From Pachypanchax playfairii (lineage: Eukaryota > Chordata > Actinopteri > Cyprinodontiformes > Aplocheilidae): a stretch of 64,000 nucleotides of DNA. This document shows positions 53,201 through 62,405 of the stretch, one piece after another. The notes beneath the pieces are model-generated. The model was not told the origin of the DNA, did not search any database, and was given only the letters and a program-made list of their open reading frames with translations. Each line of letters opens with the position of its first letter. Position 1 is the first letter of the stretch. The stretch lies in assembly GCA_006937955.1 (NCBI GenBank), contig SSNP01000006.1, positions 496,001 through 560,000 on the forward strand, read 5' to 3'. The position numbers and the translations under genes are program-made.

Positions 53201-56200
53201 TTCATGCACAAATGGCTTCATGGTGTCACTTTATGCCCTGAATTCAAACGCAAACCACACTGAACTGGAAGAAAAGTTTCCATACTATATTCCTGACGTA
53301 TAGACCGGCTGCATTGCCTGGTAGATCTTCAGGAAGGGACGGCAGCCTGTGATGTTGAACAAACAAGAAATTTTAAACTGGGACAATTTAGTTTGCTCTG
53401 CAGAACTTGGCAGAAAACACAGCAAAAAACAAACCTCCTTTGGATTCAAAGTTGGGTATCCCGTGCATGATGACATGATGCAGGAAGAGAGGCTTGTTGT
53501 TGATTTTTATGTGCCCAGACAGGAGGCTGTTAAAGTATCGCACATATCTGTAGATAAAAAGAAGCTTGTTTTAATTCTAAATGACCGTTCCAAATACCCC
53601 TCAAATTTATAAAAACTGTTCTTCAGTTTGGTTTCTAAAACATAAAACCTAAAATCAGTTTTATTTAACAAGATACTGTATTTTAAAAACACAAAACAAA
53701 AATATACATAGATTCATTATTTTGCCATTTTTAAATGTTTAATATAAAAGTTGTGTCTCAGAGAAGATCTTAATTTTCACAGTAAAAATGGTTACATTTC
53801 TTAATTTAATTAATTCCTCCTTTTTATCTTTAATGCACAAAACTAGACTCGTTCTCCTCCACTGCAGATGAACTACACAAAACACCATATGTATGTTATA
53901 CTCATCTACCTCTTGATGTAACAGATTTTAAAAATACCTCCCAGCTGGTTGTTTTTGTCATGAGTCACATCATGAAAACTGGTGATTTAAAGAAGATTTG
54001 TTTAAATCATTGCAAATAATGTGTGTGTGTGTTTAAGAGACAGGAGCTAAAACAAGACAGTTGGTGAGAAGACATGACTCAGTAATGTACAACAGATTGT
54101 TAGATTTTCCCTACATTTTTCTAAATAATGTGGTTTTGCGCATGTTTTTATATTTGAATAAACCTTGAAACACTCCATATATTTACCCTTTGCTGAGCAT
54201 ATTGAAATTGAAGATAAAATTGACAACCAGATTAAATAATCTGTATAAATTGGAGGTAGTAATTCACCTTTTTTGTGACGGCTGACCCACAGGAAGTGCT
54301 TTGTCCACATAGAACCGCCTCATGGCAAACCTGTCCAACGCCTGGTCAGCACTGCAGGAAATCAATTATATAAGAGTTTCAACCCAGTGCAGGGGACATT
54401 TTGAGGACTAAACTACTAAAATATCACTTTACTGATGATCAGAAGTCCCAACATGTTCTGTACCTTGCAGATATGTTGCTGTAGTGCATGTATGCAGCCA
54501 CCACCACACCCGTTCGACCTCGGTTTCCCTGCAACACAGAAGAAGAGACGAGCAGATAAACGAGAGTGAAATTATCCGTTTACCTTAACTACTTAAAAGG
54601 CAGGCACATCTGTGGGCAGCACAGCTGACTCTACATCTTCCTGTAACAAAGGTCCTTTGTAAGAAAGATATGCTTTTTTAAATACCACACCAGCAGAGCC
54701 AACAGGAAGTTGACCAGAATATCAAGCTAACCTTTAAAAGATGAACCTGAATGGGTCGAACTCCTGACTGGACTAAGTTTAGACCTTTTTTCTTCTTGCT
54801 ACCCTTTTACCTTGTTGTGCAGAACCACCACGTTGCGTTGGTCCCCACTGAGCCACATGTCGATGGCCTTGCACATGCTGCAGATCTTGTCCAGTGCTGG
54901 AGCGTGATGGTCTGGCCAGCCGAACTCAAGAACCTGAGGAGGATTATGCAGATCAGGGAGCCGGTTTAACGTTACATATTAGTTTGACACAACTCAAGCA
55001 TAAAGTCCGTATCTCAGTGATCACAACATAAACAACATCAGTAAAGGAGTTTCCAAAGTGTGTTATTTTCCATTTTTTACATTAAACCATCTTAGATATC
55101 ACTTTAGTGTAATTCCAAAAGAAAATATAAGTGTTTTCTTGTATTTTGTATCCAACGGGCCTAAAATCACCTGGAAGTTCTGTTTCAGGTGTTTATGTTT
55201 TATAAAAAACAGCTGTGTGTGTTTGTACCTTGGGGTTTAGCTTTGATAAATCATTCCTCCGCTCGCTAAGATTGAGCAGCTGGAATCAGAAAACATAAAT
55301 TAACACACTGTTACGCAGCGATTTTAATCTTATATACACAATAAAGATCCTTGATTCTCTCACCAAATAGTGCTCGCCATGTTTGGACTGTAGCATTGTG
55401 GCCACCTCCTTGAGGTTATTGGTGTAGCTTTGCTCCTCGGCTCCAGTGGGGAACGACAGAGAGATGATCCTCTCTGTGATGTAGACCAGGTCCACTTCGT
55501 AGCTCTCCTCCATGGCCTGAACCACACTGTGACTTCTGGAGGGAAAGGGACATGTTTGTAGAAAGCAACACAGGGGTTTGGGCTTCTTGATTGAGGACCA
55601 AAAACCCTGATTGTTGACATACTTGTTGTACAAACTGGAACAAGTTGTAAAAGCAGAAGAAATAATGTAAACACAGAAATAGCACAGCATCTAAACTATC
55701 TCCCAGCTGTGTTTGTATTCAACACAGATCTTTAAGCACATCTGGTTTAACTAACTCTGACCAGGAATCTCAAATCAGAGAAGAGATTGTCTGATTAGGA
55801 TCATCACTTACACTGTGAGTGATTTTTACAGCTGCATTTATAAAACTACCAGATTTCTCTCAGGAGCTGATTGCAAACATCCACTTGATCATCTCCAAGC
55901 AGCTCTGTTCCCTGGAAAGTTAAAGATCTACATTCCTTCTCTGGCTGTTGACGTGACCTCTGCTGCTATTACACAGCTTATTCCACCAACTAAACATTTA
56001 TCAGGTTTATTGGCTGGTGTGAAAGAGTATGAGCCAAGAGTTAGAAGATTTACAGATTACTTAAATTCAAACAATCATTAGAAATCCAGCAGAGAAAATA
56101 TTGATCACTGAATCTGTTCTTAGTGTTTTCCACATTATCTGCTACCTTACCGGGACTGCTTTCGCCTTATCTCCACGCTTTTGCAGGACCTTGTAGATCC

Positions 56201-59200
56201 CTGAGACACAAGCAGATAAAAGAGCAAAAAAAAGAATCAGAATTAAACTTTTTCTGGTGCTGATGATGATCTAATGGAGTAAGATCAGTGGGAGTTTCAG
56301 ATCACAGCATTCAAATTAAAGTTCGCTAGATAAAAGTGACATTTACAGATATATACAGAAAGACTGAAAGTGGTGAAAGACATAAGGACATGAAAGAGAA
56401 CGTTTTATTTCACCATGATGAAATGAAATGTTGTGGAGATAAAAACAAAGAAGGGTCATCTTTTTTGGTCCCACGTGGAACCCTCGCAGTTCTACACGCT
56501 CACGCGGTGCCCTTTTCCCCACACTGAGCACCTGCCCCTAAAAAATATCTGTGCACACCACTGGTCACTCACATGATCAGAAAGACTCAGCGTTCAGTGT
56601 TCAGGTTTCACTGACGCTGCCCAGAAGCACCACACAAGGTTAAACTCACAACCTGCAGCTGAAGCTAATCCCACGCTCAGCAGTCAGACACAAACCAGAT
56701 GCAGAACACACGACTGACGGGGATTTCAGTAGAATAAAACACCACACGAGGCATGGCATGATCTGCTCACTAAACCAGACAGATGAGACTGTCTGTTGAT
56801 GTTAATAAGATAAATCTTCTAATATTCCAAATATGTTGCCACAAACATGGATTACGCAGCTTGTTTTATTACAATTGTATAAAAACACTGAAGTATTCAT
56901 CCACCCATGCAAATAGTCCCTAAAAATACAAACTATGAGACATGTGAAAACGTTTAAAGCTAAATTAGTCATCATCTTGTCATTATGAGCAGAACATTTA
57001 ATTTTGTGTGAAGAAACTGATTTTCTGTGACTCACCTTGCTGAACAGATACCCTGAGCTCCTCCTCCAGGAGGACCGCAGGTGAATAAAACGTCTTCGAA
57101 GGGAGTCGCCCAGTGACATGGTTTCTGATTTCTAACCCCAGATTAAAGCTTCAGATGAAAGAGGCTGAGATTTAATCTGAACCCATGGGTGTAAAGTCAA
57201 TTTCGTCCCTTTTACATGTTTCAGAAATCAAAATTGTCTGATTCACTGTCAAAATAACGATGATGCTGCAGTGTGTTGATCAGTGATTGTATAATAAGCT
57301 TTCATGCATCTTCTGTTTGTCCTCTCTCTCTAACTCACTCACTCGCTCTCTAAACAGTCATTTTTCTTCTTGTATCACCCTCCCACTTTATTCTCTTCCT
57401 TCTGTGTCTTTATTTCTCATTTTTTTCAGACTTTCCCTTTTTCCTTTCTCACTTCTTTCATCATAAATGTACATGTTTCACCTTAACTACCCCTCACCTT
57501 GAAGGAATTAACAAAAATTGCACACAACGTTTTATAAAACCATCCAATATTTTTACTGCATCTGCCAACTTTCTTTTCTTTACAGCGTCTGGAATCTACT
57601 CTATTTCTCTCTGTGCCAAAAACTGATCAAAAATCCTCTTGGATGACCCTCAACAGGCCTCCCAGTGACTCAATTATGGTCATAACGGAGCATTTAAAGT
57701 GAAAACCACCGAGGATATGTTCTGTAAGGAGTAACCAAAGAAACATTCCTCCGTCCTCCATCCAGACACCACAAACAGATGCACACATGTGAATGGAAAT
57801 CCCCTCGTGACTCGATCAACTGAATGAAAAATCAATGCAGGAAGTTGACAAATCAATGTGAAAACAGGAAGATTTGACAACATATCAATAAAAGGATTAT
57901 TATTGGAGATCACGTTTAGGATTTTAGCGGTGTTACAGCTACTTTTAGGTGAAATGTCAACATAAAGGTCAACATGTTACTTTCATGTAGTTTTGGACTA
58001 ATTTCTATGATTAATGATTAATTACTGATTAATCACGTAAGTGACAGTTAACCAGTAAATATTTGGCAGGTTTTAAATGAATTTTGATGTAATTCTGTGT
58101 GATTCTTGACACAAAAAGGAAAGATTCTGTTTAATTCAGTGAAACCAAACTATTTTTAGAATCATTTTTATCTAATTTAATAAAACAAATCAGATTTTTA
58201 TCATGATAAAGACTTAAAACTTTGTGCGTCTTTACATTCTTCGTGTCCATGTATTAGTACACAATAATTACTACTGTTTGGTAACAGCAAACCCTGAACT
58301 AAAGAATGGTCATGTTAATTTTGGTGCAACCTGAAATGAACAAACTACAGCAACTTCTCAGATTCGAGTGAGAGAATTTAGGGAGCAACTTGAACGAGTA
58401 AAACTCGAGACTTTTCACTCAAATAAGCCATGAAACATACAACATTGTGTGGATGATATGAAATTCCTGCCTTTGTCTGCACACAATCTACACACAGGGT
58501 TGAACTGTGTTTACATTCCAGCTCTGAGTCACTGCTGATCCAGATATTCAAGACAACATCTAACACAAACACTGACACATAAAAAAGAAATCAGTAAAGA
58601 CCTCAGATGTGAGACATCTGGGGTGCTTTTATCTCTGTTGCTTCTAATTTCAGAAAAAAGGAACTCCTTTTAATCTGAAATAGATTTAAAGAAGTTGACA
58701 AATGTTCTCTTTCTTGTTGCTGCTGGCTTGAATAAACAGTTTTCCTTTCACATTAGCAGCGTTCGTCCCCTCTGTTATTTTCCTGGAATCTTTCCTTACT
58801 TGGATCCGCGCCGCCTCGCACCCACACCTTTCATGGTTTGACACTGTTAAACAAAAACACGAGTTCCTGGTGGGTCACAGGGAAACCCTCTGCTGCTCGT
58901 TCCAGCAGCAGCTGGCACGTTTGGAAAGAATCGACATTTAAACTTTCATTCTGAAGTTTAAAGAAGTTTTAGTCATAATTTATAAAGTCTGTCATCAATC
59001 ATGTTCCTGCGCTTGCAGGGTCTGAACATCTGCTGCAATAAAATCTAAAACTCTTAATTAATTCTGTGTTATTGAACATGACATAATGACTAGTTTAGAG
59101 AGGTTTTCAACAAGAATATTATTAAGAAATTTTGCAGCTAGTTATTTATCAAAGTGTTGGTTACATTAGCGTTTGTTTAAGCCTGTCTGTAATTAAAAAA

Positions 59201-62200
59201 ATGTCTAATTTTTATCCTAAAAATGGGCTAAAACAGCTGTAAGATTCATTTGAACAGAAAAAGTTCAAACCTACATTTTCAGAAAACCTGCATCATAAAC
59301 AAGCCTGTAAATCTGTTTGTGAATAAACATGATTCCAGGTTTGTTTTTATTCATTTACTGAAGCTGATTAGAACAAAAACACTGAAGTTGCAGACTTTAA
59401 TAAAACTCATCAACTTGAGCGTGAATGAGTTTTGTAAAAAAAAATTCAATTGTTGTTGCTGTTGTTGCAATAACAATCCTAGAGTCTGTGAAGCAGCAGC
59501 TTTAACAGAAAAAGAGCTACTTACCGGCGTATCTACATGCTTTAATGGCAGCTGAGGAGTAGGAGGCTGGAGAGAGAAGCGAGGCAGAGTCAGCAGGTCA
59601 GTCATTGTTTCTCTTACAGTGAGGAAGAAACAACTTGGTGACAAAATTAAAAAGATGTCTGGATGGAAACAAACTCCTGCTCCCTGTCTGGTCCAAATAT
59701 TCAGACTGGTTGACACCCAAACATCAAGTAAATGTCCCTTTTTACCTTTAATCTGTCACAAACAACCAAAAATGGTTGAAAAAAAGCTTTTATTTGTGAA
59801 CAAAGACAAATGACTGAAAGATGTGGAATTTTAAATCCAAACTATATCAACTTAAATATAATATGAAAGAAAATAAGAGTTATAACATAGTCAAAAGGGT
59901 CTGGAAGTTCCTGTAAAAACTTTGAGTCAAGAACTTAAAAAATGCAGTAAAATTTCATATATTTTAATCCGATTTAAGTCCAAACTCAGAAAAAGAGCTA
60001 AGCACAAAGCAACCAAGACCTCATCAAGACCCTGTAAAGACCTTCTATGTCCCTGTTCCTTCATGGCAGGGTCGAGATCCAGCATCAGGTTCTTGAATGT
60101 CTTAAAGCCTGTATCTCACTCAGACTTTAAACTGGAAGGAAATAGTTTACAATTCACTAAACATTCATTTTTTAAATCAAAATTTAGTCACAAAATGTTT
60201 CTAGTACATTTTCATTCTTGCATTTTATTTAAATTTTATTCACAGTTGTGAAAGTCAGGTTCCTGTTTTCACTCACAGACAAAGATTCCTCACATCTCTC
60301 AAACTTTTAGGCACCAAAATAAAACCGAGAAGGATTTGAGACAAGTCCCAGACACCCGCAAAGACAAAATTCCAGCAACACGACAGCCCTATGACTTACA
60401 CGAGAACATGGAGAAATCACACAAATGTTTCCTTTATGAATGCCATTTGCAATTTGTCACCACAGTCACCTCTCAGAGAAACACGGGCTTTAAACTTATA
60501 ATATTCTAACAGCATCCGTTAAAGAATTTTCATCCTCTGAAACAGTTTTCTCTCCAACGTTTTATATTTTAATTCTTTTCATGAATATAGAATCAATCCT
60601 GACTAAAATATTTCCTGCGTTTTTTGAAGTTTAGGAGCATGTAAAAGGTTTGAAACAAGACATCTTGAAATTAGGTTCAAGTGTTTGATGAAGACTGAAA
60701 AGGTGAAGGATTCTAAGTTAGACAGATTCTAACTGAGATGACAACATGAGGATGGTTAAACAATCTGCAGCAGTGATTTAAAAAGAGCAGAGCCTAAAGT
60801 AAATATTTGGAGATGCTGTAGCTTGGAGCTCTCCTTATTTGGCCCTATAATTCATAGTTAGATATTGCAATGGTTCTATTACAAAAACAGACTAGAAATG
60901 TTGAAAATGATGAAGCAGCTTATCCTGCTGAGCTTCTAACTATTTGCTGAGTTTGCATTTTTCAATGAAAACTCAAATTTTAAGCTCAGTGAATGAAAAC
61001 GACTCGTCTTTTTGTCAGAGAACATTAATCACGTTCTGTCTTGTTGAGCTGGAACCCAAAGAAAATCACTGACAGCTCATCTTTTTTCTCTTCTGTATTA
61101 AATCTGAAATCAGGGAATGCATCACATTCATCCTATCCACACGTTTATCTCCTGTAAAATTGTTTAGTCAAATCTGATGTGGAGAGTCATCATGAATCTT
61201 TAGGTTTAAATATTCAGTGAGACAAAACTGAGTGATGCAAAGACTTAAATTATTATGTTTTTTATGTAACCAGATCCAAGTTTAACTTGTTAATGTTTGT
61301 GGGTTGCATAGGTGTCAAAAGTAGAAGTAGAAAGTAGTATAAAGCACAAATCCTGCCATGTTTTTGGATTTGCCTGCATCTAGAGCAGGTGTTTTCACCA
61401 ACTAGCTCATCTACCTGGTAAAGAAGCTGTGCTTATTGAATTCAGCTGGTTTATTGATAGTTGGAACAGCTGCTGGACTGGATTTCTACTTTCTTCTTCT
61501 ACTTCTGACACCTCTGGTGGGTTGTTTTACATGTTTCAAATGATGATTTAAGTTTGTAATATAAAGTTTTGTCTTACACATGCTAATCCACAAAACACAA
61601 TCAACCTCCTAGAAACAGGTGAATAATTTTTAAGATATTTTCTCAGTAGAAATCACAAAAAAATCCTGATGCTGATCTGTGACTGGACAATCACTGCACA
61701 TAATTTCTCTCGAGTACAAATACCTGTAATTTATCAAACAATTATAAATACTTAAAGGGTTAAATAACAGTATTAAATGAATACAAATGTTGTTGACTGC
61801 TATAAAATAATCTAACAATGATAATGATAAAACTGGGACCTGGCCCCTGTAGTACCCACATCCTCCACTAGAGGCAGACATGTTTTATACTGAAGGTTTT
61901 AACTTTGTTAAAGAAAAAGAGCTGTAATATTTGGTTTAATCAGTTTAACAGTAGGGAGAGCTGCACCAAGAAAATATATATATAATAAATTAGAAATTGT
62001 TGTCATTTTGTACCAGAAGATGTTTCACAACATTCCCAAACTGAACTTTAAGTTTCAACCTGTTTTCTTCAGTTATTTTATCTTCTAATTTTTATCTTCA
62101 GAGCTGTCTCTGGCAACATTTCCATCTTATGATCTGTTCAGATGAAGAGTTTGATAAGTGCAGATGAGTTTTTTTTAATAACTGAGGATAAACATGAAGT

Positions 62201-62405
62201 GTTTATTGTGACATATGTGGACCGTTAACTTCTCATAGAAACATCTCAAAGCTCAAAATGCCATGAAGAACCATGTACATCATAAAAAGGATTTAAGTTT
62301 GACATCTGTTTGAACGTTTCCTGACAAATCTGCAAAACCAGGAACAAATATAGTGAAGTAACTCACCGGATCACAGTTGGTTGCTGTCTGACATGATGTA
62401 GTGAC
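30137..62405 (-). CDS. tns1: Tensin-1 (5' end beyond the window for the long isoform)
   Basis: Focal-adhesion adaptor that links integrin beta tails, phosphotyrosine proteins and actin. Traced coding exons (minus, 5' to 3'): 57036-57119 (alternative first) or 62367-62405 plus 59525-59566; then 56151-56200, 55364-55535, 55229-55279, 54811-54933, 54464-54528, 54268-54351, 53435-53547, 53286-53346, 53094-53169, 52892-53021, 52384-52449, 52029-52163, 39358-41028, 38403-38483, 37909-38072, 37247-37328, 34306-34380, 34013-34039, 33766-33847, 32356-32882, 32177-32266, 31941-32069, 31770-31865, 31590-31667, 31357-31428, 31012-31038, 30619-30787, 30475-30543, 30348-30377 and 30137-30266. Phases agree at each junction; from the 57119 ATG the product has 1602 residues. 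Order: PTEN-like pseudophosphatase, C2, long Ser/Pro-rich middle, SH2, PTB. Linkage to igfbp2/igfbp5 supports tns1 rather than tns2, tns3 or tns4. Confidence 0.95.
32356..38483 (-). CDS. tns1: tns1 Ser/Pro-rich linker exons
   Basis: Exons 38403-38483, 37909-38072, 37247-37328, 34306-34380, 34013-34039, 33766-33847 and 32356-32882 encode the low-complexity region before SH2. Recognisable tensin-1 blocks include NPGGRPRE, MHSYREAF, TPGLTKTPLSALGLKP, GVHTVPGSP, TPPSP, TPSFPVSP and LPEKRHMSSGD. Repeated SPSL..RHP and PPSPLMGR units in the 527-nt exon are probable Ser/Thr-Pro phosphorylation sites. The 27-nt exon 34013-34039 (SDCKNGEP) keeps the frame if skipped. The intron between 34380 and 37247 hosts the antisense lectin gene. 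Confidence 0.92.
33439..33604. mobile_element. Short inverted-repeat element (MITE-like) in a tns1 intron
   Basis: AAGTCCCGCCCTCTCTCATGG at the left and CATGGAGAGGGGCGGGGCTT at the right form terminal inverted repeats of about 20 bp with few mismatches around a 125-bp AT-rich core. No transposase and no convincing target duplication are seen. The family is not identified. Confidence 0.5.
35300..35830 (+). mobile_element. Probable eroded DNA transposon remnant
   Basis: Discontinuous plus-strand frames show ECKTLKIVANCPRSFSRITK and, after frameshifts and stops, DGKHRGGGTIIWAL, which recalls the KHGGGxIMxWG block of Tc1/mariner transposases. No terminal inverted repeats are recognised. The family assignment is tentative. 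Confidence 0.35.
35932..35939 (+). promoter_or_regulatory. Octamer motif upstream of the lectin gene
   Basis: ATGCAAAT, the POU-factor octamer, lies 83 bp upstream of the lectin ATG. In vertebrates this motif drives immunoglobulin and other lymphoid promoters; a single 8-mer can also occur by chance. Confidence 0.3.
36023..36775 (+). CDS. Intronless secreted C-type lectin-like protein with two CTLDs
   Basis: A single 250-residue ORF. Residues 1-19 (MERTFTFTLILLSFFGAFG) are a signal peptide. CTLD1 (about 20-124) has KTWSAAQLYC, WIGM and the closing FFCY, but keeps only Cys37 and Cys123 and lacks the inner disulfide. CTLD2 (about 125-250) has KTWEEAWQHC, VWIGL, WLWVD and NFVCY with Cys142, 207, 214, 241 and 249. 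Neither domain has EPN or QPD plus WND, so calcium-dependent sugar binding is unlikely. NLT at 220-222 could be glycosylated. There is no transmembrane segment, so the product is probably secreted. It resembles the expanded teleost tandem-CTLD family (CLEC20A or mannose-receptor-like). It is nested antisense in a tns1 intron. The lack of introns suggests a retrocopy or intron loss. An AATAAA lies at 36903-36908. Confidence 0.85.
   Translation: MERTFTFTLILLSFFGAFGKYVYINEAKTWSAAQLYCQNEYTDLAPISNDYDIKRMQRAGNANSFRWIGMKSAGDTEKWMWWGRGRISWFSWTQDSSTSEETDNDIPNYSLSDLNQITIPFFCYNVIVVNEKKTWEEAWQHCKKNHNMLASVGSEKEMQLIQNKLRQAGITQHVWIGLHFFPGDGWLWVDNQPMDYESWSLGKKPGCPGVNLECAALKVNLTNVKLGSADLDENVWETYGCEERLNFVCY
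36903..36908 (+). terminator. Polyadenylation signal of the lectin gene
   Basis: AATAAA 128 nt after the lectin stop codon on the same strand; the first such hexamer downstream. Confidence 0.5.
39358..41028 (-). CDS. tns1: tns1 giant central exon (1671 nt)
   Basis: One exon encodes about 557 residues of the disordered middle region. It begins with HTQGPLDGSLYARV and includes HTLSVSSDSGNSTASIKTD, LSPQEKRELDQLLSGLE, HLVPAQVHVNGG, ETDILDEELP, SREAVQRGLNHW, IEQSIEALNMLMLDLDP and, at the 3' end, EETLNLEGLVAHRIA. These blocks are conserved in vertebrate tensin-1. The IEQSIEALNMLMLDL segment has an LD-like leucine-aspartate helix pattern. An acceptor at 41029 and a gtaagg donor at 39357 bound the exon. 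The large size is normal for tensins. Confidence 0.95.
42409..44010 (+). mobile_element. Complete Tc1/mariner-family DNA transposon
   Basis: A 1602-bp element with terminal inverted repeats of 200 bp each (42409-42608 and 43811-44010) that begin CAGTGGGGCAAA and differ at about two positions by eye. It is flanked by TA target duplications (42407-42408 and 44011-44012). It carries one uninterrupted transposase ORF. The near-identity of the two ends and the open frame indicate a recent insertion, possibly still mobile. Confidence 0.96.
42772..43794 (+). CDS. Tc1-type DD34E transposase, full length
   Basis: The 340-residue protein matches the usual length of Tc1-like transposases. The N-terminal paired-like region has two helix-turn-helix units: KTESAIGKQLGVKKSTVG (about 23-40) and a second around residues 85-110. 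A short basic PRSGAPRK stretch (about 56-63) lies between them in place of the GRPR-like hook. The catalytic domain shows WSDETK (Asp153), KHGGGNIMLWG (187-196), QHDNDPKHT (Asp244) and SPDLNPIENLW (Glu279), giving 34 residues between the second Asp and the Glu, the DD34E signature. It catalyses cut-and-paste transposition into TA. There is no stop or frameshift. Expression cannot be judged from the sequence; the ATG used gives the expected N-terminus. Confidence 0.96.
   Translation: MAETKELSKDTRNKIVDLHQAGKTESAIGKQLGVKKSTVGAIIRKWKTYKTTDNLPRSGAPRKISPRGVKMITRTVSKNPRTTRRDLVNDLQRAGTKVTKATISNTLRRQGLKSCSARRVPLLKPGHVQARLRFAREHLDDPEEDWENIIWSDETKIELFGRNSTCRVWRGKNAELDPKNTIPTVKHGGGNIMLWGCFSARGPGRLIRVKERMNGAMYRKILSENLLPSARALKMRRGWVFQHDNDPKHTARATKEWLRKKHFKVLEWPSQSPDLNPIENLWRELKVRVAQRQPQNITALEEICMEEWAKIPATVCENLVKTYRKRLTSVISNKGYITKY
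52029..56200 (-). CDS. tns1: tns1 PTEN-like pseudophosphatase and C2 exons
   Basis: Thirteen exons encode the N-terminal catalytic-like module. EVDLVYITERIISLSFP starts the PTP-like fold, followed by HYL, LLNLSERRND, VLEFGWPDHHAPALDKIC and the P-loop LHNKGNRGRTG. In PTEN this loop is HCKAGKGRTG; the catalytic cysteine is asparagine here, so the domain should be inactive, as in other tensin-1 proteins. The C2 domain includes PLFLHHVIMHGIPNFESKGG, CRPFLKIYQAMQPVYTSG, CITIEPGLLLKGDIL, FRVQFHTCAIHDLGVVFG and FPEYGKVEFVFSYGPEKI. The block ends with HLENGPSVSVDYNTLDPL and a short acidic linker. The exon at 56151-56200 encodes GSTRSCKSVEIRRKQS, shared by both N-terminal isoforms. Confidence 0.95.
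55815..56081 (+). other. Unassigned plus-strand ORF in a tns1 intron
   Basis: An 88-codon frame lies between tns1 exons, on the opposite strand. The part after codon 20 has balanced, protein-like composition, but I recognise no domain, signal peptide or splice context. It could be a decayed exon or chance. Confidence 0.15.
56460..56566 (-). repeat. Probable transposon end fragment
   Basis: On the minus strand, CAGTGGTGTGCACAGATATT and the following ggggcaggtgctcagtgtgg resemble the start of a dispersed teleost repeat as I remember it. The other terminus is not found, so this is at most a fragment. Confidence 0.3.
57036..57119 (-). CDS. tns1: tns1 alternative first coding exon
   Basis: ATG at 57119-57117 opens a 28-codon exon (MSLGDSLRRRFIHLRSSW, then a serine-rich end) that finishes AGCAAG before a gtgagt donor at phase 0. 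This is exactly the phase needed by the common exon 56151-56200. The very basic N-terminus would replace the C1-domain extension of the long isoform. No AG acceptor with a good pyrimidine tract is obvious just upstream, so a separate promoter upstream of 57120 is inferred. Confidence 0.7.
57120..59524 (-). other. tns1: tns1 intron / putative promoter of the short isoform
   Basis: Non-coding in all frames as far as can be judged. If the 57119 ATG is used, its 5' UTR and promoter must lie here, but no TATA box or CpG island stands out. No repeat recognised. Confidence 0.5.
59525..59566 (-). CDS. tns1: tns1 long-isoform exon (14 codons)
   Basis: A 42-nt exon (PPTPQLPLKHVDTP) has a ctctctccag acceptor and a gtaagt donor. 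It is phase 0 on both sides and open in the frame that continues into GSTRSCKSVEI. It corresponds to the linker between C1 and phosphatase domains in tensin-2-type architecture. Confidence 0.65.
59567..62366 (-). other. tns1: tns1 intron containing a hAT MITE
   Basis: A 2.8 kb intron between the two long-isoform exons. No ORF of interest. A 210-bp hAT-type MITE is inserted at 61.3 kb. Confidence 0.6.
61307..61516. mobile_element. hAT-type MITE with a perfect 8-bp target duplication
   Basis: The 210-bp element starts CATAGGTGTCAAAAGTAGAA and its other end, read inward on the minus strand, starts CAGAGGTGTCAGAAGTAGAA, giving terminal inverted repeats of about 30 bp. Identical 8-bp flanks, GTGGGTTG at 61299-61306 and 61517-61524, are the target-site duplication expected of hAT elements. 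There is no coding capacity, so it is non-autonomous. Confidence 0.85.
62367..62405 (-). CDS. tns1: tns1 long-isoform exon: end of the C1 domain
   Basis: A 39-nt exon has a tttttcag acceptor and a gtgagt donor, open in phase 0 as VTTSCQTATNCDP. It joins in frame to the 14-codon exon at 59525 and then to GSTRSCKSVEI. VTTSCQ aligns with the last zinc-binding cysteine block of the tensin-2 C1 domain (VTSACQ), and the GSTRS that follows downstream aligns with GSTKS there. The rest of the C1 domain and the start codon must lie to the right of the window. Confidence 0.65.

Noticed and set aside
61865..61880. CTCF-like tccactagaggcag near 61.87 kb
   Set aside because: One G short of the core, so the spacing is wrong for CTCF.
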